64,000 bases of DNA. It comes from an uncultured Christensenellaceae bacterium. GTDB taxonomy: Bacteria > Bacillota > Clostridia > Christensenellales > Aristaeellaceae. Position numbers and translations under genes: made by a program. The stretch spans positions 124,001-188,000 of the forward strand of contig CAJOJQ010000001.1 in assembly GCA_905234985.1 (NCBI GenBank), given 5' to 3'. This document shows, piece by piece, positions 34,375 through 44,400 of this stretch. A model generated the notes under the pieces. That model was not told where the DNA came from. It saw only the letters and a list, made by a program, of their open reading frames with translations, and did not search any database. The first letter of the stretch is position 1. Each line of letters opens with the position of its first letter.

Positions 34375-37035
34375 TTATTCTGTCCGCAGGGCCACCACGG
34401 GGTCCTTCTTGGCCGCCATGCGGGAGGGGATCAGGCCGGCGATCAGGGTGAGGATCATGGAAATGCCCACCAGGATCAGCCCGGCCTTGGCGGGCAGGCC
34501 TGCCAGGTCGGGGATGCCGGTCACGTTCTTGATGATGATATTCATCAGCACCACCAGCGCCAGGGTGACCAAGATGCCGATGGCCCCGGCCACGAAGCCC
34601 ACGATGAGGGTTTCGGCGTTGAACACCCGGGAAATGTCCCGCTTGCTGGCGCCGATGGCCCGCAGGATGCCGATTTCCTTGGTGCGCTCCAGCACGCTGA
34701 TATAGGTGATGATGCCGATCATGATGGAGGACACCACCAGGGAGATGGCCACGAAGGCGATCAGCACATAGCTGATGGCGTTCACGATGGTGGTGACGGA
34801 GGACATGAGCAGCCCCACGTAATCGGTGTAACGGATGGCGTTATCTTCCCCCGCCGCTTCGTTATAGGCGGCGATCAGGGCCGACAGCTTTTCCTTGGAG
34901 GCGAAATCTTTGGGATAAATGAAGATGGAGCTGGGCTTGCTCACGTCGCTGACGCCCATGAGGCTCAAATTCTTTTCCAGGGAGGTGCCCCGGCTTTCCG
35001 GCTGGGTGGCCAGCAGCACCGATTTTACGTCTTCCTTGCTGACCATGTTCACGGCGAAGTCGGGCACCTGCTCCAGCCGCTTCTGGATGTCGGGGCTGAG
35101 GCCTAAGAAGCCGATGTATTCTTTCAGGAACTCGCTCACGCTCATGCTGTCCAGGGCGGCGACCAGGTCCACCGCGTTGGTCTCAAAGGGCTGGCCGGTG
35201 AACACGTCCACGGTGGGGTTAGCTAACTGTTCCTGTACGATCTGGCTGTTGTTTACCTGATCCAGCAGGTATTCCATCAGCTCGAACCGATAGCCGATGG
35301 AGCCGGTGGCGGAAGTGACCACCGCGCCCTCCGCCGGGCGCAGGATGCCCACGATTTTGATTTCCAGGGCGTCCTGCAGCTTTTCCCGCAGATAGCCTTC
35401 CTCCTGGCTGTAATCCTTCCACAGCGCCCCGTCCTTCCGGAACAGGTCTGTGTTCAGCAGCAGGCGGAAGCGGAGGCTCATCAGTTCCTCGTAGGTGAAC
35501 TCCATATCCTCGCTTTCAATGGCTTCCCCGCGCATGAGGGCCTCGAACTGCCCTTTCAGCTCGCTTTGGTCCTTGAGGCCCAGGGTGTACAGGGTATAAT
35601 CGCTCAATTCGTTGCGGGAATTGACGATGATCACCATCTCATCCAATTTTTCCGGCATGCGGCCTGCCAGCACCGTGTACTGGGCTTTGAGCAGCTCCGG
35701 GTTGTCCAGCAGGGCTTCAAAGGCGTTCATGCGGCGCATGGAGGTATTCATCATGGTCTGCTGGATGCCCGAGCCGGAACCCATCATATTCAGCATGCTC
35801 ATCATGCCGGTTGCTTCCAGGGTGGTGGAGGGGTTCACCTGAATGGGTTCGCCGTTTTCATCCAGGCGGTACAGGGGCATGGGCGTGTCGTACTCGTACT
35901 GAATGCCGCTGACCAGCTCCTGCACGCCGGAGGCGGGATCGTCCAAAAATGCCTTGAAGGGCGTCAGGTTGTTTTCCGAAATGCCGCTCATCCAGCCGCT
36001 CATGAGCTTGGTCATGCGGCTGCCGGAATAGATCTTGCCCGGCTCCCGCACCCGTTCGTCGCCGGAAATGCCCATTACGCCGCTCATCATGTCGGTCATG
36101 TCCATGGTGCGCTCGTCGATTTCCACGGGATAGGAGGAAAGCGTGTCCTGCTCCACCCGGTTGATGTAGGCGTTCACCCCGGCGGACAGGGACAGGATCA
36201 GCGCGATGCCGATGATGCCGATGGAACCGGCGAAGGCGGTAAGCACCGTGCGGCCTTTCTTGGTGAGCAGGTTGTTCAGCGACAGGGAAAGGGCGGTCAG
36301 GAAGCTCATGGAGGGCTTTTTCTGCTTTTCTCCCGTCCCTGTTTTCGTCTCCGATTCTGTGCAGGGGTTGGAATCGCTGGTCACCTTGCCGTCCAGCAGG
36401 CGGATGATGCGGCTGGCGTACTGGTCGGCCAAATCAGGATTGTGGGTGACCATGATGACCAGCTTGTCCTTGGAAATTTCTTTCAGAATTTCCATCACCT
36501 GCACGCTGGTTTCGCTGTCCAGGGCGCCGGTGGGTTCGTCGGCCAAAAGGATATCCGGGTCGTTCACCAAGGCGCGGGCGATGGCGACGCGCTGCATCTG
36601 GCCGCCGCTCATCTGGTTGGGCTTCTTTTTCAGCTGATCGCTTAAACCTACCTTTTCCAGGGCTTCCACGGCCCGCCGCCGCCGCTCCTCCCGGCTCACG
36701 CCGGAGAGGGTCAGGGCCAGCTCCACGTTGGAAAGCACCGTCTGGTGGGGGATCAGGTTATAGCTCTGGAATACGAAGCCGATGGAATGGTTGCGGTAGG
36801 CGTCCCAATCGCTGTCTTTAAACTGCTTGGTGGATTTTCCGTTGATGATGAGATCGCCCCGGCTGTACTGGTCCAGGCCGCCGATGATGTTCAGCAGCGT
36901 GGTTTTTCCGCAGCCGGAGGGGCCTAAAATGGCGGCGAACTCGCAGGGACGAAATTGCAGGTCGATTCCTCGCAGGGCTTCCACCTTGGCGCTTCCGGTT
37001 TGATAATCCTTGGCGATATCTTTGAGAATCAGCAT
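34375..37035 (-). CDS. ABC transporter, fused ATPase and FtsX-like permease
   Basis: From the ATG at 37035 (AAAGGAG upstream) the product is 886 residues. The N-terminal ATPase has Walker A GPSGCGKT (38-45), signature SGGQ (143-146) and Walker B DILLADEP (161-168), of the LolD/MacB class. After a linker, a helix near 260 leads to a large extracytoplasmic region of about 450 residues, then three C-terminal helices with the FtsX motif (SVLERTKEIGILRAIGASKRDISRVF). This is a MacB-like mechanotransmission machine, moving or releasing a peptide, lipoprotein or antibiotic. No two-component system or adaptor is adjacent. The substrate is unknown. Confidence 0.9.
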   Translation of the reverse strand: MLILKDIAKDYQTGSAKVEALRGIDLQFRPCEFAAILGPSGCGKTTLLNIIGGLDQYSRGDLIINGKSTKQFKDSDWDAYRNHSIGFVFQSYNLIPHQTVLSNVELALTLSGVSREERRRRAVEALEKVGLSDQLKKKPNQMSGGQMQRVAIARALVNDPDILLADEPTGALDSETSVQVMEILKEISKDKLVIMVTHNPDLADQYASRIIRLLDGKVTSDSNPCTESETKTGTGEKQKKPSMSFLTALSLSLNNLLTKKGRTVLTAFAGSIGIIGIALILSLSAGVNAYINRVEQDTLSSYPVEIDERTMDMTDMMSGVMGISGDERVREPGKIYSGSRMTKLMSGWMSGISENNLTPFKAFLDDPASGVQELVSGIQYEYDTPMPLYRLDENGEPIQVNPSTTLEATGMMSMLNMMGSGSGIQQTMMNTSMRRMNAFEALLDNPELLKAQYTVLAGRMPEKLDEMVIIVNSRNELSDYTLYTLGLKDQSELKGQFEALMRGEAIESEDMEFTYEELMSLRFRLLLNTDLFRKDGALWKDYSQEEGYLREKLQDALEIKIVGILRPAEGAVVTSATGSIGYRFELMEYLLDQVNNSQIVQEQLANPTVDVFTGQPFETNAVDLVAALDSMSVSEFLKEYIGFLGLSPDIQKRLEQVPDFAVNMVSKEDVKSVLLATQPESRGTSLEKNLSLMGVSDVSKPSSIFIYPKDFASKEKLSALIAAYNEAAGEDNAIRYTDYVGLLMSSVTTIVNAISYVLIAFVAISLVVSSIMIGIITYISVLERTKEIGILRAIGASKRDISRVFNAETLIVGFVAGAIGILVTLALVVLMNIIIKNVTGIPDLAGLPAKAGLILVGISMILTLIAGLIPSRMAAKKDPVVALRTE

Positions 37036-37231
37036 AGCGTCGCTCCTTTCCCCGATAACCGATGGGGACGCAAAAAACAAAAAAGAAAAATATGCGCGCC
37101 GCCGCCCGAAACCGAAGCGGCGCGCATTTATTATATGACAGCAAAGGGAAAATATCAACCGCAAGCGCGGTATGAATTGCAAATCTCAATTTCTCATTCA
37201 CGCGTGAGCCGTGACTCAGGGCGGATTTTTC

Positions 37232-37260
37232 TTGATTTTCCCGCTTTTTTCCATTATAAT
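37232..37260 (+). promoter_or_regulatory. Promoter of the MATE-GNAT-phosphatase operon
   Basis: TTGATT (37232-37237), 17-base spacer, TATAAT (37255-37260). The leader of about 130 bases contains CCGTGAC/GTCACGG (37273-37305) and GGGCTTT/AAAGCCC stems before the start codon. Confidence 0.78.
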
Positions 37261-37397
37261 GCAAAGTACATTCCGTGACGCCGGGAACAGGCCCAGCGGT
37301 CACGGATCGCGGGGAAACGAGGAAAGCCGCGTTTCTGCCGGGCTTTGAAGCGTAAGCGGAGAAAGCCCCAGCACAGCATGAATGATTGAAAGAAGTT

Positions 37398-39191
37398 ATG
37401 CATTCAATGGATCGAACGCGAGAAAACCGGACGGAGACTGAACTGGCGCAAAACGCCGCGTTTATTCGCGGCGCTTATCGCAAAGCCGTGATCACGGGAA
37501 TGCTCTCCATCCTGAGCGTCAATATCAACGTGTTTGTGGACGGCATTCTGGTGGGCAGCCGCATCGGCTCCGACGCGCTGGCGGCGATCAATCTGAGCCT
37601 GCCGGTTTGCTGGGCGCTGTGCGTGGTGGGCGCGTTCCTCGCCGCCGGAACGGAGATTCCCGCCGCATGGGCTATCGGCATTGGCGACGGCGGAAAGCGG
37701 GACGTGTTTTTCCGCACCGGCCTGAACGCCTCCGTGCTGGCTTCGCTGGTCATTACCGCGCTTTCCCTGGCGCTTCGGGAGCCGCTGGTGTCGTTTCTGT
37801 GCGACGACGAAGCGGCCCGGGCCTATGTGATGGACTATGTGGTGATCACGCTGATCGGGGCGCTTCCCAAGATTTTGATTTACATTCCCTTCTGGTATCT
37901 GCGCCTGGACGGGAAAAACGCGGATATCAGCGTCATGATGATCGGCATGGCCCTGATCAATATCGTGCTGGACGTGCTGCTGGTGTACGTTTGGGATATG
38001 GGCGTTTTCGGCGCGGGGCTGGCCAGCGTGATCGCCACGGCGCTGGCCTGTCTGTATGGTCTTCTTCGCCTGTTTTCCAGGGGAAGCCCCTATACCTGGC
38101 GGCCGGAGATGGCGCGCGGGCGAAAGGAATGGGTGACCATTGCCGCGGCGGGCTTTCCGTCGGCCTTTAACAACCTCTGCTCCACCGTGCGGCTGCTGAT
38201 CATCAATTCCCTGCTGATGGCCCACGGCGGCGCGGGACTGGTGGCGGTGTTCACCGCGGTCAACGGCATATGGGGCTTTGGCGAGTGCGTCACTTTAGGG
38301 GTGCCCGCCGCGGGCGGCGGCATGCTGGCCGTATTCAGCGGCGAGCGCGACAACGGAAGCTGCCGCCTGCTGCTGCGGGAGGAATGGAAGATCGGCTGGA
38401 TGGCCGGGGGCGTGTTCCTGGCGCTGTGTGCGGCGCTGTCCGGGGTGATTTCGGCCATGTACGGCCTGAAGGGCAGCATCCTGGTTCCGCTGCTGTGGAT
38501 GGCCCTGTCCGTGTTTCCCGCCCTGCTTCTGAACATCCTGTCCACCTATTACAACATGTCCGAGCTGAACGGGTGGGCCAGCGGGCTGATCCTGCTGCGG
38601 ACGATCGTGATGGTCTACGCCGGGCTGCGCCTGGTCATCGCCTCGGGCTTTTCCACGTTCTCCTTCCTGCTGGCGGCGGAGCTGTTCACGCTGATTTTCT
38701 GGTGGGGGGCCACGGGGCTGCATCACCGGCGGCGTCCCCGGGATTCCCGGTATCTGCTGACCGACCTGGAAAATGAAAAGAGCGGAAAGGTGCTGAACTT
38801 CTCCGTGAGCGCCAACGTGGAGGAGATCGTCAGCGCCAGCGAGCGCATCAGCCGATTCTGCGCCGTGAACGGAATGAACGCTCAGGAGACGATTCGCCTG
38901 GAGATGAGCATGGAAGAAGTGATGACGCTGATCCACCAGGTCAACGCGGAAAAGGGCGTCCAGAACCTTCAATTCGACCTGCGCGCCTTTTCGGTCAACG
39001 ACGACAGGGGCATCCGCATCCGGTACAGCGGGATCCCGTTCAATCCGTTCAATTTTTCGCCCGGAGCCGAGAGCGCCGAGGACGACGTGTTTATGGGCGT
39101 TCGGATGATCAAGAAAATGGTGGAGTCGATCAACTACCAAAGGGCCTTCGGGGTCAACACGCTGCAGATTGTGCTGAAAGAGGGTGAATGA
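37398..39191 (+). CDS. MATE-type transporter fused to degenerate RsbW-like domain
   Basis: The start is one of two close ATGs (37398 or 37407); the ribosome site is weak. About 597 residues. The first 440 form some twelve membrane helices of a MATE-type exporter (VNINVFVDGILVGSRIGSDALAAINLSLPV, FGECVTLGVPAAGG). The last 136 residues resemble an anti-sigma-factor/HATPase_c kinase domain (NFSVSANVEEIV, ISRFCAVNG, SGIPFNPFNF, MIKKMVESINYQRAFGVNTLQIVL). Key ATP-binding residues look lost: Leu stands where the N-box Asn is expected (EEVMTLI) and Tyr-Ser precede GIPFNP instead of Asp. It may bind a partner rather than phosphorylate. First gene of a three-gene operon with a GNAT and a SpoIIE-type phosphatase. 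Confidence 0.8.
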   Translation: MHSMDRTRENRTETELAQNAAFIRGAYRKAVITGMLSILSVNINVFVDGILVGSRIGSDALAAINLSLPVCWALCVVGAFLAAGTEIPAAWAIGIGDGGKRDVFFRTGLNASVLASLVITALSLALREPLVSFLCDDEAARAYVMDYVVITLIGALPKILIYIPFWYLRLDGKNADISVMMIGMALINIVLDVLLVYVWDMGVFGAGLASVIATALACLYGLLRLFSRGSPYTWRPEMARGRKEWVTIAAAGFPSAFNNLCSTVRLLIINSLLMAHGGAGLVAVFTAVNGIWGFGECVTLGVPAAGGGMLAVFSGERDNGSCRLLLREEWKIGWMAGGVFLALCAALSGVISAMYGLKGSILVPLLWMALSVFPALLLNILSTYYNMSELNGWASGLILLRTIVMVYAGLRLVIASGFSTFSFLLAAELFTLIFWWGATGLHHRRRPRDSRYLLTDLENEKSGKVLNFSVSANVEEIVSASERISRFCAVNGMNAQETIRLEMSMEEVMTLIHQVNAEKGVQNLQFDLRAFSVNDDRGIRIRYSGIPFNPFNFSPGAESAEDDVFMGVRMIKKMVESINYQRAFGVNTLQIVLKEGE

Positions 39192-39782
39192 ATGCAGCTT
39201 GAAACGCGAAAAGCGGAGGACCGTGATCTGCCCGCGATCAAGCGCTTGACGGACGAGTATCTGGCGCGGGATTATTATTCGCTGGAAGAACTGGAAGCGT
39301 GCATTCACGGGGACAGGAACCTGTTCTATGTGGTGACGGACGCGGAGCGCAATAACGATGTCATTTCCTACTTTTACGCGTTCCTGGCCGGACTGGACGA
39401 GGCGCTGAAAATCATGCATGTGAAGGAAAGGCCGGAACCGCTGCGCAAGTATGACGGAGACGCGCTCATGGGCGTGTACAAGCTGTCGAGTACGGAAAAG
39501 GCGTACCAGCGGCACGGCATATGCTCATCCTTCGTGCGTAATTTGGAGCCGGTGCTTCGGGAACGCGGCGCCAAGATGATCCTGGCTACGGCCATGCGTT
39601 CCCCGGATCAAAAGGTGCCCATGAAGAAAATCTTCCACGATACCGGCTTTTCCGCCATCGCGGAAATCTTTCGGCCCTGGGAGGAAATGACCCTGTACTG
39701 CCCTTACTGCAACCGGAACCACTGCGTCTGCGACGCGGTGTTCTACGCGAAGAACCTGGAGGATGGGAATGGACGTGAATAA
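39192..39782 (+). CDS. GNAT-like acetyltransferase with Cys-rich tail
   Basis: A 196-residue protein starting directly after the MATE stop. The N-terminal part follows GNAT order (ETRKAEDRDLPAIKRLTDEYL; KAYQRHGICSSFVRNLEPVLRERGAKMILATAM, the acetyl-CoA-binding region), though the R/QxxGxG/A loop is loose (QRHGIC). The tail has CPYCNRNHCVC, a probable zinc cluster. The 3' end overlaps the phosphatase gene by 14 bases. Role within the signalling operon is unknown. Confidence 0.68.
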   Translation: MQLETRKAEDRDLPAIKRLTDEYLARDYYSLEELEACIHGDRNLFYVVTDAERNNDVISYFYAFLAGLDEALKIMHVKERPEPLRKYDGDALMGVYKLSSTEKAYQRHGICSSFVRNLEPVLRERGAKMILATAMRSPDQKVPMKKIFHDTGFSAIAEIFRPWEEMTLYCPYCNRNHCVCDAVFYAKNLEDGNGRE

Positions 39783-41385
39783 GGAGAAGAAACCCGGCGG
39801 GAAGCGATTTGGCGTCAGCAAGAAGCTGCTGTTGAGCATTATTCTGATGACCCTCCTGATCTGCGTGATTTCCACGATCAGCGGGTATTACCAGTACGAC
39901 GGCGCGATCAGGAAGCTCTATAACGACAACGGCTATGTGATCGGGAACATCATTTTGGATCACATCGACCACGACAAGGTGGGTTACTACGCGCAGACCT
40001 GGACCGAGGACGAGCATTACGCGGAAATCGCGGACTACTTAAAGGACGTGGAACAGATTTCCGGCGCGGCGTTCATTTACATCGTCACCGTCTACGAGGA
40101 TCAAACGCTGCGCTACGTGTTTGATTCCTCCGGCACGCCCATCGGGGAAACCGACCCGGTCTCCTCCCATTTTGACGAAGTGTGGGCGGCCTATACCGAA
40201 GGAAAGAAACCGGAGAGCTATCTGGTTCGCCATTCCGCAAAGTACGGTTATCTCACTTCGAGCATGCTGCCCATCATCGACAGTCAGGGCAAGGTGGTGG
40301 CGCTGCTGCTGGTGGACGTCTGGATGGAAGTGATTCTGTCCACCCTGTACAGCTATATCATCAGAATGGTGCTGATTTCAGCGGGAGTTCTGGCGTTGTT
40401 CAGCGTGGTCTATTGGTTCTTCATGCGCAGGAATTTCATCGGGCCGCTGATGAAAATTCGCGGAAACGTTACGGAGTTCGCGCGGAACGATACGCAAACC
40501 ACCATCTCCCTTGCGGACATCCAAACCGGGGACGAGATTCAGGATCTGGCGCAGTCCATCGGCACGATGGAGAGCGATATCGTCCAGTATATCGACAACA
40601 TCCAGAAAATCACGGCGGAAAAGGAGCGTATCGGCGCGGAACTCAACGTGGCCACCCAGATTCAGGCGGACATGCTGCCCCGCATTTTCCCGCCTTTCCC
40701 GGAACGCCATGAATTTGACCTGTACGCCTCCATGGCCCCCGCCAAGGAAGTGGGCGGCGATTTTTACGATTTCTTCCTGATCGACGACGATCATATCTGC
40801 CTGGTCATGGCCGACGTTTCCGGCAAAGGCGTGCCCGCCGCGCTGTTCATGGTCATCGCCAAAACGCTGATCAAAAACCGCGCCCAGCAGGGCGACAGCC
40901 CGGCGGAGATCATGCGGAACGTAAACGAGCAGCTGTGCGAGGGCAACGAGGCGCAGCTCTTCGTGACCGTTTGGGTGGCGATCATCGAAATCTCCACGGG
41001 CCGCGGCGTGGCCGCCAACGCGGGCCACGAGAATCCCGTGATCCGGCGCAGGGACGGTCTATACGAGCTGGTGGTGTACCGCCATTCTCCCGCCCTGGCC
41101 GTTTTCGGGGGCATCCGCTTCCGGGAGCATTCCTTTGAGCTGCATCCCGGCGACAGCCTGTTCGTTTATACGGACGGCGTGCCCGAGGCGACGGACGCCC
41201 AAAATCAGCTCTTTGGCTCAAACCGGATGCTGGAGGCCCTGAACCAAAACGTTTCGCTGTCCCCGGAGGAAACCATCAAAAACGTTCGGCGCGCGGTGGA
41301 CGGCTTTGTGGGCAGCGCGCCGCAGTTTGACGATATCACCATGCTCTGCTTCCACTACAAAGGAAACGCTGGGCTTGCCGAATGA
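39769..41385 (+). CDS. SpoIIE/RsbU-type PP2C phosphatase with sensor region
   Basis: From the ATG at 39769 (GGAGG 6 bases upstream; a nearer ATG at 39763 sits on the ribosome site) the product is 538 residues. Two membrane helices (about 19-40 and 200-222) bracket an outside sensor domain of about 150 residues. A HAMP-like region and coiled coil follow, then a PP2C-type phosphatase (about 300-530) with VGGDFYDFF, ADVSGKGVPAALFM and PQFDDITMLCF, the metal-binding aspartates. Such proteins dephosphorylate anti-anti-sigma factors in partner switching. No STAS-domain substrate is in this window. The upstream RsbW-like fusion makes a switch plausible. Confidence 0.9.
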   Translation: MDVNKEKKPGGKRFGVSKKLLLSIILMTLLICVISTISGYYQYDGAIRKLYNDNGYVIGNIILDHIDHDKVGYYAQTWTEDEHYAEIADYLKDVEQISGAAFIYIVTVYEDQTLRYVFDSSGTPIGETDPVSSHFDEVWAAYTEGKKPESYLVRHSAKYGYLTSSMLPIIDSQGKVVALLLVDVWMEVILSTLYSYIIRMVLISAGVLALFSVVYWFFMRRNFIGPLMKIRGNVTEFARNDTQTTISLADIQTGDEIQDLAQSIGTMESDIVQYIDNIQKITAEKERIGAELNVATQIQADMLPRIFPPFPERHEFDLYASMAPAKEVGGDFYDFFLIDDDHICLVMADVSGKGVPAALFMVIAKTLIKNRAQQGDSPAEIMRNVNEQLCEGNEAQLFVTVWVAIIEISTGRGVAANAGHENPVIRRRDGLYELVVYRHSPALAVFGGIRFREHSFELHPGDSLFVYTDGVPEATDAQNQLFGSNRMLEALNQNVSLSPEETIKNVRRAVDGFVGSAPQFDDITMLCFHYKGNAGLAE

Positions 41386-41401
41386 CGGCACAGTCCATCC
41401 C

Positions 41402-41434
41402 GGGAACGCCGCTTGTCCGGCGTTCCCCTTTTTT
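41402..41434 (+). terminator. Terminator of the MATE operon
   Basis: GGGAACGCC, 8-base loop, GGCGTTCCC, C and six T. Confidence 0.9.
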
Positions 41435-41438
41435 GCGC

Positions 41439-41467
41439 AAAAAAGGCCGCCGCAGCCTGCGGCAGCC
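41439..41467 (-). terminator. Terminator of the purine operon
   Basis: On the minus strand GGCTGCCGC-aggct-GCGGCGGCC followed by six T, 18 bases after the purL stop. Confidence 0.82.
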
Positions 41468-41484
41468 GGTGAATGATCCGTTGA

Positions 41485-44400
41485 TCAGCCGAAATATTTC
41501 TTCGCGCTGCGGAACAGGCCCATATCGTAGTTTCCGGGCACGTTGCGGTACAAGCCCGCGTCGATGCGCTCGCTGTGGCCCATTTTGCCCAGCACCCGAC
41601 CGTCGGGGGAAAGGATGCCCTCGATGGCGGCCTCGGAGCCGTTGGGGTTAAAGAGAATATCGTCGGTGGGATTGCCGTCCAAATCCACGTACTGGGTGGC
41701 GACCTGACCATTTTTGATCAGTTCTTTCAGCACCTCGTCGCTGCACAGGAAGCGGCCTTCGCCGTGGCTGATGGGCACGGTGAAGATATCGCCGGGTTTG
41801 GTTTCCATGAGCCAGGGGGAGTTGTTGGAGGCCACCCGGGTGTACACCAGGCGGCTCTGGTGGCGGCCGATGGTGTTGTAGGTAAGGGTGGGCGCTGTGC
41901 TGCTCGGCGTGGTGATTTTGCCGTAAGGCACCAGTCCCAATTTGATCAGCGCCTGGAAGCCGTTGCAGATGCCGAGCATGAGGCCGTCCCGGCTGTCCAG
42001 CAGGTCGTGTACGCCGTCCATCACCGCCGCGCTGCGGAAGAAGGCGGTGATGAATTTGCCGCTTCCGTCCGGCTCGTCGCCGCCGGAGAAACCGCCGGGG
42101 ATGAACACGATCTGGGCGTTTTTGAGGGCTTTGGCGAAGCGCTCCACCGAATCGGAAACGCCCTGGGCGGAAAGGTTGTTCAGCACTAAAATTTCGCCCT
42201 TCAGGCCCGCTTTTTCCACGGCGCGAATGGAATCGTATTCGCAGTTGGTGCCGGGGAATACGGGGATCAGCACCCGAGGCACGGCGACGGAGGCCTTGGG
42301 CCGGATCACGGGTTTGCTTTCGGCGGTGATGACGGGGATTTCCTGCTTGCCGGGCACGGTGGCGGGATAAACGCTTTCCAGCCGGTCTTCATAGATTTGA
42401 GAAAGCTCGGAAAGGGGCAGGCTTTCCTTTTTCCAGGTGAAAACGCCTTTTTTCGCGGTGCGTCCTAAGGATACGCCGATTTCCGCGTCTTCCGCCAATT
42501 CCAAAATGAACGCGCCGTACTGCTTGCGGAAAAGCAACTCCAGAGAAAGATTTTCGTCAAAGGCGAAGCCCAAGCCGTTGCCAAGGGCCATTTTGAACAC
42601 GCCCTCCGCCGCGCCGCCCCGCTCCAGCGTCCAGGCGGACAGGGCTTTTTTGCTTTGCAGCAGCTCGTGTACCTGCCGGAGCAGAGCCGTAAAGCTGTTC
42701 TTTTCGGGAAGGCCGTTTTTGTCGTAATCCGGGGCCAGCAGAACGGCTTTGTGTCCAGCGCCCTTGAATTCGGGGGAACGCACGTCGTCGATCTTGCCGG
42801 TGGTGACGGCGAAGGAAACCAGGGTGGGCGGCACGTCCAAATTCTCAAAGGTGCCGCTCATGCTGTCCTTGCCGCCGATGGCCCCGCAGCCCAAATCCCA
42901 CTGGGCCTGCAAAGCGCCTAACAGCGCCGCCAGGGGCTTGCCCCAGCGATCGGGTTTTCCCTGGGGCTTTTCAAAGTATTCCTGGAAGGTGAGGTAAACG
43001 TCCTTTAATTCCGCGCCGCTGGCGATCAGCTTCGCCACGGACTGGGCAACGGCTAAATAGGCTCCACGGTAAGGGCTGGCTTCCATGGTATAGGGATCGT
43101 AGCCCCAGGCCATGAAGGACACGGCGTCCGTATCGCCCTGCTCCCGGGAAATCTTGTGTACCATGGCCTGAATGGGGGTCAGCTGGTTTTTGCCGCCGAA
43201 GGGCATGAGTACCGTACACGCGCCGATGGTGGAGTCAAAGCGTTCGGAAAGGCCCCGCTGGGAGCAAATGTTCAGATTGCCCGCCAAATCTTTGAAGGCG
43301 GAAGAAAAATCCGTGGGGGCTGTCAGGCTTTCCGGCGTGGGCGCGTGAACGTGGGCGGTGGTTTCCTTGGGCGCGCCGTTGGAATTGAGGAAGGCCCGGG
43401 AAATGTTCACGATGGTCTGCCCGCGCCACTTCATGGTGAGCCGGGGTTCGCCCTGCACCACGGCCACCACCGTGGCTTCCAGGTTTTCCGCGCCGGCCAG
43501 GGCGATGAATTTTTCCGCGTCCTCGGGGGCCACTACCACGGCCATGCGCTCCTGGCTTTCGGAAATGGCTAATTCCGTGCCGTCCAGGCCTTCATATTTT
43601 TTGGGCACCTTATCCAGGTCGATGGCGATGCCGTCCGCCAATTCGCCGATGGCCACGCTTACGCCGCCCGCGCCGAAATCGTTGCAGCGCTTAATGAGCA
43701 GGGAGGCGGCAGGATTGCGGAACAAACGCTGTAATTTTCTTTCCTCCGGCGCGTTGCCCTTCTGCACTTCCGCGCCGCAGGTGTCGATGGACTGGAGGGT
43801 GTGAGCCTTGGAGGAACCGGTGGCCCCGCCGCAGCCGTCGCGCCCCGTGCGTCCGCCCAGCAGAATGATGATGTCGCCGGGGGCGGGCACTTCCCGCCGC
43901 ACGTTTTCCGCGGGAGCGGCGGCGATGACCGCGCCGATCTCCATGCGCTTGGCGGCGTAGCCGGGATGGTACAATTCATGCACCTCACTGGTGGCAAGGC
44001 CGATCTGGTTGCCGTAGCTGGAATAGCCCGCCGCGGCGGTGGTGACCAGCTTGCGCTGGGGCAGCTTGCCGGGCAGGGTTTCGGAAAGGGGCACGGTGGG
44101 GTCGGCGGCGCCGGTGACGCGCATGGCGGCGTACACATAGGCCCGGCCGGAGAGCGGATCGCGAATGGCCCCGCCGATGCAGGTGGCCGCGCCGCCGAAG
44201 GGTTCGATCTCGGTGGGATGATTGTGGGTCTCGTTTTTGAACAGCAGCAGCCATTTTTCGGGACCGTTCTCCGTCTGCACGTCGATCTTCACCGTGCAGG
44301 CGTTGATTTCTTCGGATTCGTCTAACTTGTCCAGCAGGGCCTGCTTTTTCAGATATTTGGCCCCGATGGTGGCCATGTCCATGAGGGTGACGGGCTTCTT

